Source: Daedaleopsis sinensis (lineage: Eukaryota > Basidiomycota > Agaricomycetes > Polyporales > Polyporaceae). From it: a DNA stretch of 64,000 nucleotides. The number at the start of each line of letters is the position of its first letter. Position 1 is the first letter of the stretch. A program made the translations under genes and the position numbers. The DNA lies in the NCBI GenBank assembly GCA_033807695.1, contig CM066309.1:2666001-2730000 (forward strand), in the 5' to 3' direction. Of the stretch, positions 10,636 to 24,500 are shown piece by piece. The notes under the pieces are model-generated. The model searched no databases. It was not told where the DNA came from and saw only the letters and a list, made by a program, of their open reading frames with translations.

Positions 10636-13254
10636 TTTGAATAACAGGCGTTTTCCAGGGGACGAGTATGGCGTTTTGCGTATACGTAGGCGAGACGATC
10701 TAGACAAGGAAGGACTGCGGCACGTGAGGCGTGCACGGCTAGAAGGAGAGACGAGGGACGTCGTGAATGACGAAGGAAAGGTGGGGGAGCCTGGCGGCGA
10801 CGGGAGATATGTAGCCAACTTGAGAGACTGAACTCGGACTGAGTGGCGGGGTAGGTAGCAGTGTGCATGGCGGTATAAATGAAACACAAGGGGTAGAGTG
10901 GCGGTGTCACTGTCTCCCAGCTGAGAGGCGCAGGAATTGCTCACGGTCGAGGTGGCAAGCCACGCCATGGTCCGACCATCCACGTCGTTGGGGGAGAACG
11001 ATGATCAAGTGTCGCCAGGGACGGCGATCCTGCAGGCCAGAACGGCACAGTAGGGAGGGAACGCAGAGAAGCAGTGGAAGAAGCCGGGAGCCAATCTAGC
11101 CGACATGGACCGCCTTGGTCCAATCTTGGAGCCATGGTGCTGAGACTTTCGTTGTCGTTGTAGACCATCTTAATCAGAAGCTGACACTCATGCGGCACAA
11201 ATGATAATAGAATGGTTGTACATACACCGACAGCATGGGCATTGGATCTCAACATGCATCTTCGTGGTTCTCATGGCAAGCATGAGCACCGCCAAACCCA
11301 AACATGCCATCGCAGCATTCGACCTCCCGCTTCCTGCCGAGTTTTACTGCCTTGGAGCCATCCCAGCATCCCGACGAGAACCGCTCGAAAGGCAGCGCAA
11401 TGGGCGGTCTAAGCGTTGCTAACTTGATGATCTATCACGTGTGCCGGACGGCCTATAAGAGGACAGCATCTGACCACACGGTGTTCCATACGGCAGTGCG
11501 TTGGAAATACAACGCCCTCACGTACAGAATGCGGTTTTGAACGCATCTTGAGGGTCTATGGCACGGGTGCCTCGCGTTCAATTAACGTTTCTGTACGAAG
11601 GAGTCGTGGGACACTGCATGAGCCCCATGTCCACAATCGCCGCTGAAGCCACCTATAGCCATCACATCAACTGGATAGACGCTAACGCAGTCGCAACAAG
11701 CCGCAGCGCACAGTACCTTTGGCATTTACCAACAGAGTACTGGCGAAAGCGAAGCTGTTGAAGCCTCGCTAGGCTCCTCGGCCTTATGCAGTAATGGTTC
11801 ACAACGACGGCCAAGGGAGTAGAGATGCATACCGCACAATCAGCTCACAGTCTGACCGTTTCTGTTGTCTTGATCCGTATGCTCATCATTGCGTCATGCC
11901 ATGCCTCGGGGAATAGCCCGTCTCCGCCCATGTCATTGAGATACACAGCTGACACATGCCCTGTAAGTAAGTAGTGTGAGTTCTCATGTTGAATCGAAGG
12001 GTACTGAATGGGGAATCGGACAGTTCCTATAAAGGCGCTGTCACATCGATACGCTCTGGCTGGAGACCCGGACGGGACCGTAGGTCGCGCTCCACGAGAC
12101 AGGCCGGCATCCTTCGGATACATTATGTATCCCGAATATTCGGCAGCGCCTTAGGCATGCAATTGACAGTCTGGTTGTCTGTTGACGACGAGGGGCGACG
12201 AGGTCAACGCATCAATGATGTCGATGGGATCGACGGCTTGAGTAGCGACGCGATCACTTCTCGAGTCCGTACAAGGACATTGACACCCTCGGGTGAGGAC
12301 AAAGACGCTACTTATTCCTACAGCAACGAGTGATCAGCGTACGATCATATATACCGGATATATTGGACGCATGGCCGGCAGGAATCAAACGCGCCCACCA
12401 TGGTACCAAGCAAGAGGCGGTTCAGCGATAGGTGCATCTTATGATTGACAGAGTCTGCGCTGACGGCAAGAGACAAGTGTGCTCCTGCGGGCACGGCGAT
12501 AGCGACAGGTGATCTACAGAACGGTCAGAACATATTCGACGTCTACATTGACCAAAGGAGCACAGGGGTGTTGATGGAGACAACCGGACCACACGTCTGC
12601 ACAGTTTGTTTACACAGCTAAGTGTCACGAGTGGCATGCGTAAGAAGTTCCTAATCACGGAGATACTCAGCGAGCTAGAGGCCGACGAGGCAGAAGCTTC
12701 AATGTCCAATACCCCTAGGCACTTTTCGCCAACTGACACCCAGCAACTGTGGATCGGCACATCGGAAAGCGCCCATGAAGCCGTCGAGGAAGCGCTACTT
12801 GGATTCGGACTGAAGCGGCGCAGGAGATTGCGATGAAGTGTACAACGACCTACAGCTGTGGTGGGCTGCTGACAGCGAGTGACTGTCGGTCGCTGAACAC
12901 ATACCAAGGAGTGACACTCCCCCGACCAGCGCATGACTTTGATTTGATGTCAATGACAAGGGCGAAGCTGAACGAACATATCCAGACCATCGACTAGCCC
13001 TTGAGACTTTCGCAATGTGAGTGCCCTGTAAACCCATTGCACGATAGAGCTGTTGCCCTGATGAACTGCACGCCTTGTATGGTTCCACGTCAGGAGCGTC
13101 ACAGCTGTGTGGGATAGAATTCGGTTCACATTGAACATCACCCACGAGCGGCGGCCGTGTATGCATGACTCGGGCCGTTGTCATCTCGTGGGACTATGTT
13201 GATACACAGGGATGTAGGAGGTGGAGATGGTGCTCACTCACCTTACGCTGCAGT
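10636..13254. other. Gene-poor 2.6-kb region
   Basis: Holds the promoter of the coiled-coil gene at its left end. Several ORFs of 60-130 codons exist on both strands, but none has recognisable motifs or a consistent splice pattern. The most protein-like is 12606-12836 (+), with an acidic stretch (LSELEADEAEASMS) and a basic end (GLKRRRRLR); I could not extend it. Confidence 0.5.
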
Positions 13255-13687
13255 CTACTGCTCATCAACCTTCACGTCGTACCGCTCCACGTCTCGCCAA
13301 GGTTTACCATTTGGAAGGGTTTGACTAGATGGAACAGGCGAGTAATGATTAATGAGCGAGCGATGCATACATGTGCCAAGCTGAATAGTGACAGACCTCG
13401 ACTGTGGGGGTATGTGGACGGCTCCGGTGTCGAGGTCAACGTTGATGAATCTTGTCATCTCTACTGCAGGCCGATTCTTGCATCTTGCATGCGTCAAGTC
13501 AGAACGCCAAATCACAAGTGGTGAGAACGATGTCCCAAAGGGCGTGTTACATTCTGAAGATCCTGGGGATAGGAAGACAGTGCATTTGCGCACGTCCGTC
13601 GGCCGCCCGTTCGGCGTCGCAATTATACTGGACAATCTCTGCGAGTCGACACTTTTCGCGCGTGTTCTCTTCCGTCCGTGTCGACAT
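13255..13687 (-). CDS. SOM1: Som1-like twin-CX9C mitochondrial small protein
   Basis: Yeast Som1 is a small mitochondrial protein associated with the inner membrane peptidase complex that matures proteins exported to the intermembrane space. Three short exons join in phase. Exon 1 starts MSTRTEENTREK at 13687. It has CRLAEIVQYNC, a CX9C motif, then CLPIPRIFRIC, a second CX9C whose last Cys is created by splicing over GTAACA..GCAAG. Exon 2 gives RPAVEMTRFINVDLDTGAVH; exon 3 gives QTLPNGKPWRDVERYDVKVD. The pair CRLxEhVQapC plus CxPhxRhFxxC matches what I recall of Som1 (h hydrophobic, a aromatic). The C-terminal extension beyond the second motif is longer than in yeast. The protein has no long ORF and is easily missed. 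Confidence 0.75.
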
Positions 13688-13914
13688 TGTCGGCTGGTCC
13701 TGGAGAAGAGCAATGTCGCACGGCAAGAGACAACGCGATGAAGGCGAGAACGAACGTGGGGATTTCAAAGGGCTGGATTAGAGTTTTCACCCCGACTAGT
13801 CGTACTTAGCCTTGATCTGGGCGATTAGATTAGAAATCCCACGTGTCTTTCGCGTGGAGAATGTCTCGTTCGACTTCGTGCAATAAAATCGCAAAGCAAT
13901 CTGCTTCTCCCACC

Positions 13915-13960
13915 ACCCCTCTTTCCTCCCCCCCACATCCTCCTCCTCTTTTCAACACTA
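13915..13960 (+). promoter_or_regulatory. Pyrimidine-rich leader of the SAHH gene
   Basis: The 45 or so bases before the start codon are almost pure C and T (about 13913-13952), followed by ttttcaacacta and ATG. CT-rich tracts at the transcription start are common in highly expressed basidiomycete housekeeping genes. Confidence 0.55.
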
Positions 13961-15789
<1,829 letters not shown>

Positions 15790-16442
15790 TCGGTGTCGCC
15801 GTCGCGACGTAACTTATCCTGCTACGCAGACGAACATCGGCCTCAACGCGCCTTCTCGAAAAGGACCAGTGTAGGATCCTCAACGGCCCTTGCAAGTAGA
15901 GGTTAGGTCAGAGGCTGGAGTGGCAGTGTCTCCGGACTGGTGGGCTGTCGGCGATATGCTGAGCTCGCCGAGGCTGGGGGTGTGCCGAGGGGATGGCATC
16001 GTGTCGATGCTGTCGTGGATGTATCGTTTGTCGCTGGGCCTCAACGCGCCCGTTTGTTCTTGTTTTCTATGAGGAGAGAATGCACTAGTTGAAGGCATCG
16101 ATGATCATGCACATGCAAGATGCATGACCTTCCGGTAGACTCCGCGCAATGACTCCAATGAGTACGTTGGATTGGACAGTTCCAGCAAGTGTTACATGCA
16201 TCGTATACCTTACCGAAGACCCAGGTCGCAAGAACCTTCATGTCGAGGTTTAGCCTAATAGTAGTAGATATCAACGTCACAGGTCCGCCGAACATCACAA
16301 AGGTAAGCGCTTAAGCAACAGGCCCAGGGGTGTTTGATTGAAATTTCCCACATTTTAGGCAGACGCTGGTCATCGGACTCGGCAGCGCCTTCGCTGAAGT
16401 TGTTTGCACTTGCCAAGACGCAAAGAATACGAACGTAGGCCG
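15790..16442. other. Intergenic between SAHH and the next gene
   Basis: Three-prime UTR of SAHH on the left and presumed promoter of the next plus-strand gene on the right. No coding signal or repeat seen. Confidence 0.6.
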
Positions 16443-18398
16443 ATGAGCGAAAGTGTCTCTCCATTGGGTCCCATCGACCCGGCGTCGGTGCCGGAAGCAG
16501 AACAGGAGAAATCGGCGCCATGGATCGTGCGCAAGCTCGTCGGGGTGGGTGCTTCTCCATCTGACGGCGACCTCATGCTTTGTTGGGTGCTCACCGGACC
16601 CTGCCACGCCGACCATGTGTGTCCGCTGCGCCATACTGCATGCAACATCGGGGCGTCCGCACACGTAGAGCATGACTGGGCGCATTGTCAGAGCGTCCTG
16701 GGAGACCCTGAGGGCCTCAGGGACCAATATCATCTGTCTTTCCCCGGTATGTCCGTCGTCCTTCTCCCGGCACCGTCTCATCTGCTCAACCCCAGCCGGC
16801 CATCCACGCTCGACTTTGACTCGTGGACCCTCGATTGTAGTGGGGTGACTCGTCGCCACTTCTCCTGCCTTGCATCCGTTTCAGGGACCTCGCGGTGCAC
16901 ACGATAATCGCTGCGACGGTATGGCACTTCCTGTCTGCTCTCTACTCCTCGCGGCCGCTGACTTCGTTGTCGATGTGCTGCTCTGGGTATCGTCATTGCG
17001 GAACGAAAACGCATCTGCGCCCATGCATTGCGATCTGTCTATCTGACCGGCCGCACCATCCGCAGGGCGGCGTCGCGGCGGTAGCGGCTCCCGTCATGGG
17101 CCCTGTCTCGGACGTGGTAGTCTCCACGTTCGGTGACACCATCCTGGTCGAGATGGGCGTGCACGTGGGCTTCGACCTCACCGCCAAAGCTGCCAACGAC
17201 CTCGTCTTCGACGGCGCGATTAAGACGATCGTGCCCATCCACTCGAACAGGCTGGAAACGACCGGGGTGAAGACCATGACGATCACGCTCAAGTACAAGC
17301 ATGTCCCTGAGGATGCCTCGCTCGGATACTACCGCAGCGGCATACACAGGTGAGCCGCACATGAGGCCCAAGCTCGCAGTCATGCCGGGATTGGCAAAGC
17401 CCGCATTCGACGCAGCTGCTGACGGCCGGGCGGCCTCAGGGACAACTCGCTATTTGCGAACGTGATGGACTACCTTGCAGTGGAGAAAGGATGGTTCTCG
17501 CCCTACCTATTCGCCAGCGGCCGCAGACCCGCCATACCGCGCTCGGTCAAGCCGGACGTCATTTTCTGCCACGGACCCTTCCTTTCAGGTACGCCGGGAA
17601 GCTGCGCAATGCACCCACCGCTACCGCTGATATGCTCCTCCCGGACATCTAGGGGACTACAGAGTCGGCGAGACGCTGCTCGCAGAGTCCGCGTTGGTAA
17701 TCTCGTTCAGCAAGGCGCCGCCGCCCCCCGCAGCGCCCGCGGAACAGCCCTCGAGCCCCGCGCACTCATCGCTCTCGTCGCTGAAGGTGCCTAGCCTCAG
17801 CCTCCCCAGCCTTTCCCAAACATTCTCCCGCTCGCGGACGCCCTCTCCTGAGCCCACGCTGACCGCCCTTCCGCCACCGCCGCAGCCGCGCCGGATCGCG
17901 GTCGTGGTCGTGGGGCTGAAGCCGCACCGCGCGTTCTGGACGACGTCCCAGCGCCCGAGCGAAAGCGTGATCCAGTACCAGCTCCTGAACGGCTGTCCTG
18001 CGGTCGTCGTGCCCGCGAAGCTCGGGGCGCCTCTGCTCGCGTGGGACACGCTCACGCTCGAGCAGCTCTGGAAGGTCGCACTGCCCGCGGGGGATGGGCC
18101 GGATGCGGCGAGCAAGGACGGCAAGTTCGAGGGCATCGCCAGCGTCCTGTACGAGTACCTGGACTTCTGCGTGGACTGGGAGCGAGTTGTGCTCTCTGCC
18201 GCGGTCGAGCAGGGCGGGGACGGCTCGGCGGACGTGCAGGACGGCGATGCAAAGGCAGACGAGGAGAAGAAGAGGGAGGCAGTCAAGGCCGCAGTCAAAG
18301 TGCTCGTTGCGGCCGCCGTGAGAAGCGGAGCTAGCAAGGAGGTCAAGGACCAGGTCGATAAAGAGCGTAGCGGGATCGCCATGTGGCGTATTCCCTAG
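16443..18398 (+). CDS. Conserved basidiomycete protein of unknown function
   Basis: Start at 16443 (MSESVSPLGPIDPASVPE). Exons with consistent phases include SAPWIVRKLVGVGASPSDG, an internal piece with HVEHDWAHCQSVLGDPEGL, then DLAVHTIIAAT ending at a GT donor. The exon at about 17066-17350 (VVVSTFGDTILVEMGVHVGF, KTIVPIHSNRLETTGVKTM) starts after acceptor CCGCAG. The next exon, 17441-17588, reads NSLFANVMDYLAVEKGWFSP and VKPDVIFCHGPFLS. The last exon begins GDYRVGETLLAESALVISF. It has a Ser/Pro-rich linker, a hydrophobic beta-like stretch (RRIAVVVVGLKPHRAFW), and an Ala/Lys-rich helical tail ending SGIAMWRIP. No known catalytic motif is visible, nor a signal peptide or membrane segment. The 16.6-17.0 kb exon borders are the least certain part. 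Confidence 0.68.
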
Positions 18399-18604
18399 TT
18401 ATCGCGGCTTTGACAGACCCTACGGCGGGTCTTTGTCGCGTGCATCTCGGCGAAGAGGACATGTATACCAAGAATGTATCGGCTACATAGATGGTTTGGG
18501 ATATGTAAAGAATATACCATGACAGGTGTCGTAGATGTGGACGTGTGTGAGCGTGATAAGAGAGACCCAGATGAAGCACTGGGTATATATAAACACCACG
18601 TCTT

Positions 18605-20308
18605 TCAGACTCCCCACTCTTTCAGTAGCTTCTCGGTCGTGTTCCACACCTCCTCCGCCAGCTCCTTGCTCTCGATCTGCGGCACCGGCGGATCGACAAG
18701 CTTGCCCGGGGGGAACAAAAACGCGCCCTTATACTTGTCGCGCTCGGCCTTGACGATCGGGGAACCGGCGGCGAAGACGGAGGCGTACGCACCCACGGTA
18801 GGAGACTCGAACACCTTGCTGAGGAGGAAGATTGCGAACGGTCCGATGATCGGTACCTGCATAGCCGGATTCTTCCCAACTCCCTCTATTCGCAGCGGCA
18901 TAGGAAGCGAATCGGTGAGTACTCGTGTCCGGGTCGAGGGACCGATGCTACGGAACGTACCGGTATGAACGGTCCCAGGGTGGAGAGTCAGCACAGTGAT
19001 GGGGATGCCTTCGGCGTCGAGGTTACGTTGGAGCTGTTTTGCGTACAATGCTCCCGCGAGCTTGCTCTTCCCTGTGCAGTATGAATGTTCTGTGAGCCAG
19101 CCGTATCTGCTGCACAGATTCTGGACGCCAAGGCTTACCATATCTGAGCAGGGAAGCAAGTGGGTTTATCCCAAAGTTCTCGTTGAGGTCTTCGACGTTG
19201 CGGAAATGGATTTTGCGGTTCTTGACCATCTTTATGATGGTGGTGGAGACCTTCCGTTCGCCTGTCGTTGAGAATATGTCTCCACAGGTAGGAGGGGGAC
19301 AGACATACGAAGACAATGCGGACATCACTGTCCGGCTCCTTGGCGGTCTGAGTCAAAAGGGGGAGAAGAGTGTTTGTAAAAACAAAGGGCGATATATGGC
19401 TGTAGATGTCTGTTAGTCTCTGCGCACCAGAGGAGATTGGATCATTGATAGCCACGAGGCTCTGTCCTCGTTGTTGTTGGCAGGTCACTCTGACCTTCTG
19501 TGCAGTTATGGTTGCACCAACCATGTTGTCTCTAGCTCGGATACCAGTGCACGTAGCGGCCACTGGGTACGGGTCCACGCGGCCATGACCTTACACCGAG
19601 TGCGAATGCTTGGCAGAGCTCGAGCAGCGATACGACCAGCAAGCTGATCTAAATTTCGAGCGACTTACTTGACCATCATTGGCTCGATCAGTCCTAGTGA
19701 GTTTCAGTACTCTACTTCGCTCGGGAAGTGCAGAAATTTACATACCATCACCGGATGGCTTGCCCGTGTCGGTCATACTGGACCCACAAGCGTCAACGAG
19801 GCATCCTTCCACCGAACCACAATCGTTCCTACTCACATACCAGCATTGTTGACTGTCCGTCCGGGATGTCGTAAGTTTCAATCATCATGATGACCCGATT
19901 CAATTGTAAGCATGAGTGCGCCCGTACCTAGAACATCCAGCCTCTTCTCCTTCTCGAGAAAGCTCTCCGCGCTCTTCTTGGCCTTGCGCGGATCGCTCAG
20001 GTCGAGCTCGAACCAGTCAACCACCCCATTTCCCGGCTGGAGGCCCTCCGCGCGCAAGCGTTCGATAGCCGCCTGTGCTTTGCTCTCGCTGCGCGCGGCG
20101 ATGTAGACCTTCGCGCCGTGTCGCGCGAGGTGCTGGACAGTTGCGAACCCGATGCCGCTGCTGGATACATGACAGTAGTCAATCTCGCGAAGCTCGATGT
20201 CACCCTGACGGCTCACTTTCCTCCGGTGACGATCACGACCTTTCCAGTAAGGTCCTGCACGTCCTTCTCCGGGTTAAATGCTGGCTCGGACTTGGAGAAA
20301 AAGCCCAT
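18605..20308 (-). CDS. Short-chain dehydrogenase/reductase (retinol-dehydrogenase-like)
   Basis: NAD(P)-dependent SDR. Exon 1 starts MGFFSKSEPAFNPEKDVQDL and reaches KVVIVTGG. After a GTGAGC..CCAG intron it continues NSGIGFATVQHLARHGAKV, so the cofactor loop TGGNSGIG is complete. WFELDLSDPRKAKKSAESFL and the NNAG motif (split by two introns near 19.8-19.9 kb) follow. Further exons give FVFTNTLLPLLTQTAKEP, VRIVF, FRNVEDLNENFG and RYGKSKLAGALYAKQLQRN, which carries the catalytic YxxxK. The C-terminal part has TVLTLHPGTVHTGTFRSIG and ends LLKEWGV. Two expected pieces are missing or altered: the stretch between MMVK and FVFTN that usually reads like a Q-F-x-T-N motif, and the catalytic SS after VRIVFV, where the best splice reads through a Cys. 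It may be a recently decaying copy or have unusual splicing. Confidence 0.83.
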
Positions 20309-21545
20309 GACTACGCGGTGTTGAGTTCGTGAGGCGAGAACGAGAGCGAGCGAGCGGTATAACGGGAGGTCAATCGCGTGAGGGAATACAACGTAATCCG
20401 ATCCGGTATTAATATGTAGCTTGATTAGGGGTTAAAGTTAAAAATAGTAAATGTGACTAAGCGATCGCGGGCGCCTGGGCCCATCTAGTACGAGCTCGAC
20501 ACTAATAAACTAATAGCCTAAACGTAACACGCGGTCGGTGGTGGACGAGAAAGCATGCAATACTTAGTCTTGGCTGGTTGCAATCGCCGCTCGCGCCGCG
20601 GGACCGGTTTGCGGATTAATTGGTTATTTTCCCATGCTGTATTCAAGGCTCAATTTACCCCGCATTAATTGACGTCCATCTGTAACTTGTCTGTAACCCG
20701 CGAACACCGTTGCAATATTGCATGGGTTGGTCTGAGATCTGCACATACTACGACCTACGAGCCAGAGCAAGCATCAATAGTTGCATCATCTGTAGACAAG
20801 CCGGTAAGTTCAAATGTGTAATACTTACAATCACGGTAATCGCGTTGATACAGAACAGTTCATAGTTCAACTTCCCTTGCGTGTGTACTGCCCCAACAGA
20901 TACTCAACTCATTAATCTGTCACTAGGACAAAATATGAGTGAGCACTCTGGACGCGTCGCACTGCAGTCTGTAGAGAGTTTGGACTTGCCTCTCAGATGC
21001 CGAGGAATAGTACGGCATTTGCCGAGGTACTTGTCAGATATTTCTCGAGCAAAATCACCACATACAATGGACTTACAGCTCTTCCCAGGAAATGAACGTG
21101 TGCCTGCGATCGTATATTCTGTGCAGTCGAGCGAGTTTTGGAGGAGTGCTGAGCGAAGACGTTACGGCGGGAAGAGTCAGGGCGCGGCCTGCGTGGGGTT
21201 ACGTGAGCGGCAGCGGCATCGAGAACGGCGTCGGAGACATAGGCGAGACTTGTCCTCTGACCCCGTCCGAGCGCGAGTTGGTCTCCAGCTCGCCCTGCTC
21301 CTATTTTTCGATTTCTTTCGCATTCTGTGCGGACTGCTCCGCCTCAGCCAACCCCTCCGACCGCCTGCCCCCGCTCGCTGTCCTCCTCTTTGAAACGCGA
21401 ATCAATCGATTCCGCGACCCCTTCCGTTTCCCATCTCCCCAGGCCCTCTGCTCTACCCCTCCACCGACAGCACGTAGCCCATCTAGCTCTCTGTCAACGC
21501 CCCCAGATCGCTCTCGTGGCAACACTGACGACGTCGCCAAAACCC
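20309..21545. other. Intergenic, AT-rich in part
   Basis: Divergent promoter space between the SDR and LARP genes. Bases 20400-20560 and 20610-20720 are AT-rich and hold no ORF. From about 20880 onward, ORFs on the plus strand look like leader sequence of the LARP gene (CT-rich near 21300-21480). Confidence 0.5.
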
Positions 21546-24500
21546 ATGGTTTCGTCCGTGCCGTTGGCCTCCGCCAATCCTCCCCTGTCCTATGCCGAGC
21601 GCGCGAAGAAAGCCCAGAATACGAAAACACAGCAGGTTCAGCGTTCTGTGTCCCAGAGTACGTCTGCAACTGCAATAGCTCCAGCTACTTCCAGTTCTTC
21701 TGCTCCCCGTGCAGCACCCATTGTCTCTCCGCCTCCCATATCCAAAGTATCTTCTGGACCCGGTAGTAGTCCTTTACGAACCCCGACCACACTTCCTTCC
21801 CCTTCTTCCTCTTCCAAGCCCCCCGTGCCTCATGCAGCCAGTATCGCTCCTGAACTCAAACAGAATGGTGACGTAACACACCCTCATGACTCTGCACCGT
21901 CGGTTCCGTCCACTCCAAAACAGGCGACAGCACCTTCTACCAACGTGTGGACCCTACGCAAGGAGCAAATGGCAGCTCGTGCCCTCACCCGTCCCTCTCA
22001 GCCCAGCAATCAGGCGACTGCGCCAGCACCATTGTCAGCCCCGCCCCCCGCTGCACAGGAGACATTGACTGCACCCTCTGCTAGCTCGAGCACGAGCGCG
22101 TCCGGAAAATCTCTGAGGTCATCTCCTAGCATGGCTACTTCTTCTACAAACGGTCACCCAGTCTCTAGTGCTGATGAAGATGATCCTTTCGTGGTGAAGG
22201 TTGATCGAGTACCTTCCGGTGGCAATAGTCCGCTCCCTGCCATTGACGATACAGAGAGTTGGCCAGAAGTTGGACAAGCGATGATGACGCCACTCAACGG
22301 GAAGAAGGAGGTTCGTGAGGAGGATGAGAAAGGGCACGAACGAGAGCCGTCGCAAGGTCATGGGTCGCGAAAGAGTACGTTTCAATTGTGTTCTCTCCAA
22401 CTACCAATATCCCCAATTAGTCTACCATTCATATCGCTATACCCCCGCCAATCCGATGTGCTTTGTCCCATGCTAAACTCCTGGTGTCCTAGGTGAAAAG
22501 ACAAAGTGGGTCCCCGTACCACCTGAAGAACTACAATTCGAGGGTCCTGCGCGTAACCCTCACGTGCGGCAACGCTCCCAGAACCCAGACCGAACGAGCC
22601 ATCGTCAACCGGGAGGACCGTCTGCAGCCGCTTCGTCGTCATCTGGACAGGGCTCCCAGCAGCAGAGTCGCACGCATTCAGCAGCCGGCAGGCGAACCAC
22701 ACCCTCACATACTAACTCTGTGACTCATTCGCAAGCGCAGAGTCGGACCGGGAGTGTTCACTCTAGTCCACGACATGCTAGCATCCGAGGGGGCGCTAGG
22801 CGACTACCAGATGAGCATACCGGTCCCGTTTTTGGGACTACTCGAAGTATACGATCATCAGCGACGAACTCGCCCTCTACGTTCGCACAACCTCAGCCTC
22901 TTCCGGCTGAGTTTATGCCAGGTATGCGGCCATACATCAATACTGGAATCAGCAGAGACTCTTCGGCGCTCAGTGCCATTCCTGATTCTGCTGCAGCAGA
23001 GATCAACGCGCATCCAGTCTTTTACCCCCCTCAGCCTCATTTCGGCGTTTCGCCTTATCACTCCCCACGACCAGCTGGCTCACCGGCCAGCTCGCCGTAT
23101 CCTCTTCCTCCGGTATATCCCAGTCAACCAGGATTACCAGGACTACCACCGCCCATGCCCATGTCAGGATACGGCACCCCTCCGTATCCCATCTATCCCC
23201 CGTATGGCTATCCTTACGGCCAATCCTACATGTACTGGCATCCTCCTCCCGCCATCTCATCTTCTCCCATGGCAAATCCCCAGCCGATCGATGGGGTGCC
23301 GCCACCGACGATGCTTGCGCGACCTCCTCCGCCCAGTGAGTCAGATGCAGTCGCAGGGTATCGTGACATCGGGTTTGTCTTGCCTCCTCCCGCAGAGCGC
23401 ACCCACCCTGACCACGGAGAAGAGCGCGGACGACGGGCGCGCGAGCTCAGCTTTGGAAGCATCGGTGCAGGCCTGGGAGAGGCGAGCAAAAGCCCGAGCC
23501 CTGTGCCCAAATCGCCCGGTTTGGACGTCGTCCCGGAGGGTGCTGCCTTGGGGCTCGATGTCAGCGGTGGCCAGCCGCACTCACAGCCTGAGGCTGCTGC
23601 TGAAACCGGCGAGTCCAAGAGTTTCACGGTGTTCTCAATAGGCCTCGGTCCCGGCGACCCTGCGCCTGCCCGAATCCGCTCGCGAACACGGACGCAGTCA
23701 AGGGGTGCTGCCACCTCGGTATCTGGGCAAACAGAACATCCGTCGAACGATGATGTAGATGCAGGACCAACGGAGGACGCAGTAGTAGCTCTCGCCGAGT
23801 CCGTCGCTGTGGTCATTGACCTCACGGAGACAACGGAGACGAAGTGGGAGTTTGGCACGACGAAGCAGGATGAGGTCGCTGCGGATGTGGGTGAGTCCGC
23901 TGTTCCACCTCCCGATGAAGCTCCTCCCTTCGTCGATCCATCCTCTGCGCCTGTGGGTATCCCCGGTGCACCTTTCGTGCCTATAGTTGCTCCCTACGCC
24001 GTTGCCCCACCCTATGTCCCACCTGTGACCATCCCAACACCTATCAACGGTCCCCCGGGCGCACCTTCGCCCTCGGCATACACCTCGCAGCCGCCGTACC
24101 CTGCCCCAGCGGACGAGTTTGAGGTTCGTGACTACGGGTTCGGTTTTGGACGCGGCGGTCCGGGGCCTGTCTATCCTCAAGCAACTATTCCTCCCCGTGA
24201 CGAGAGGCCATTCCGCGAGAGGAGGGATTTCCAGCCCCAAGGAGATCGCGAACCGCACTTTGGACGTCCACGGAGAGGGTCGTACGGTCAAGGAGGCTAC
24301 GGATACGAGCGTGGCGGCGAACGGGGCTCGTACGGCGGACGAAGAGGCAGAGGTCTTGGTGCCGGCTACGGTGGGCGTGGCTATCACCACCGGGGTTATG
24401 CTGGACGAGGTGGGTACTCTGCCCGGGGCCAGCACGCGTATGTGCCTCAGCCCCAGCCTCAACCCGAGAGCAACGGCTACTACGCGCCAGCTTCGACCCT

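Noticed and set aside
16311..18382. Minus-strand ORFs of 182 and 241 codons
   Set aside because: The plus strand over the same bases gives spliced, phase-consistent exons with balanced composition, so the minus ORFs are mirror frames.
20410..20440. Telomere-like TTAGGGG sequence (gattaggggttaaag)
   Set aside because: Only a single unit, with no tandem repetition, so not a telomeric or interstitial telomere array.
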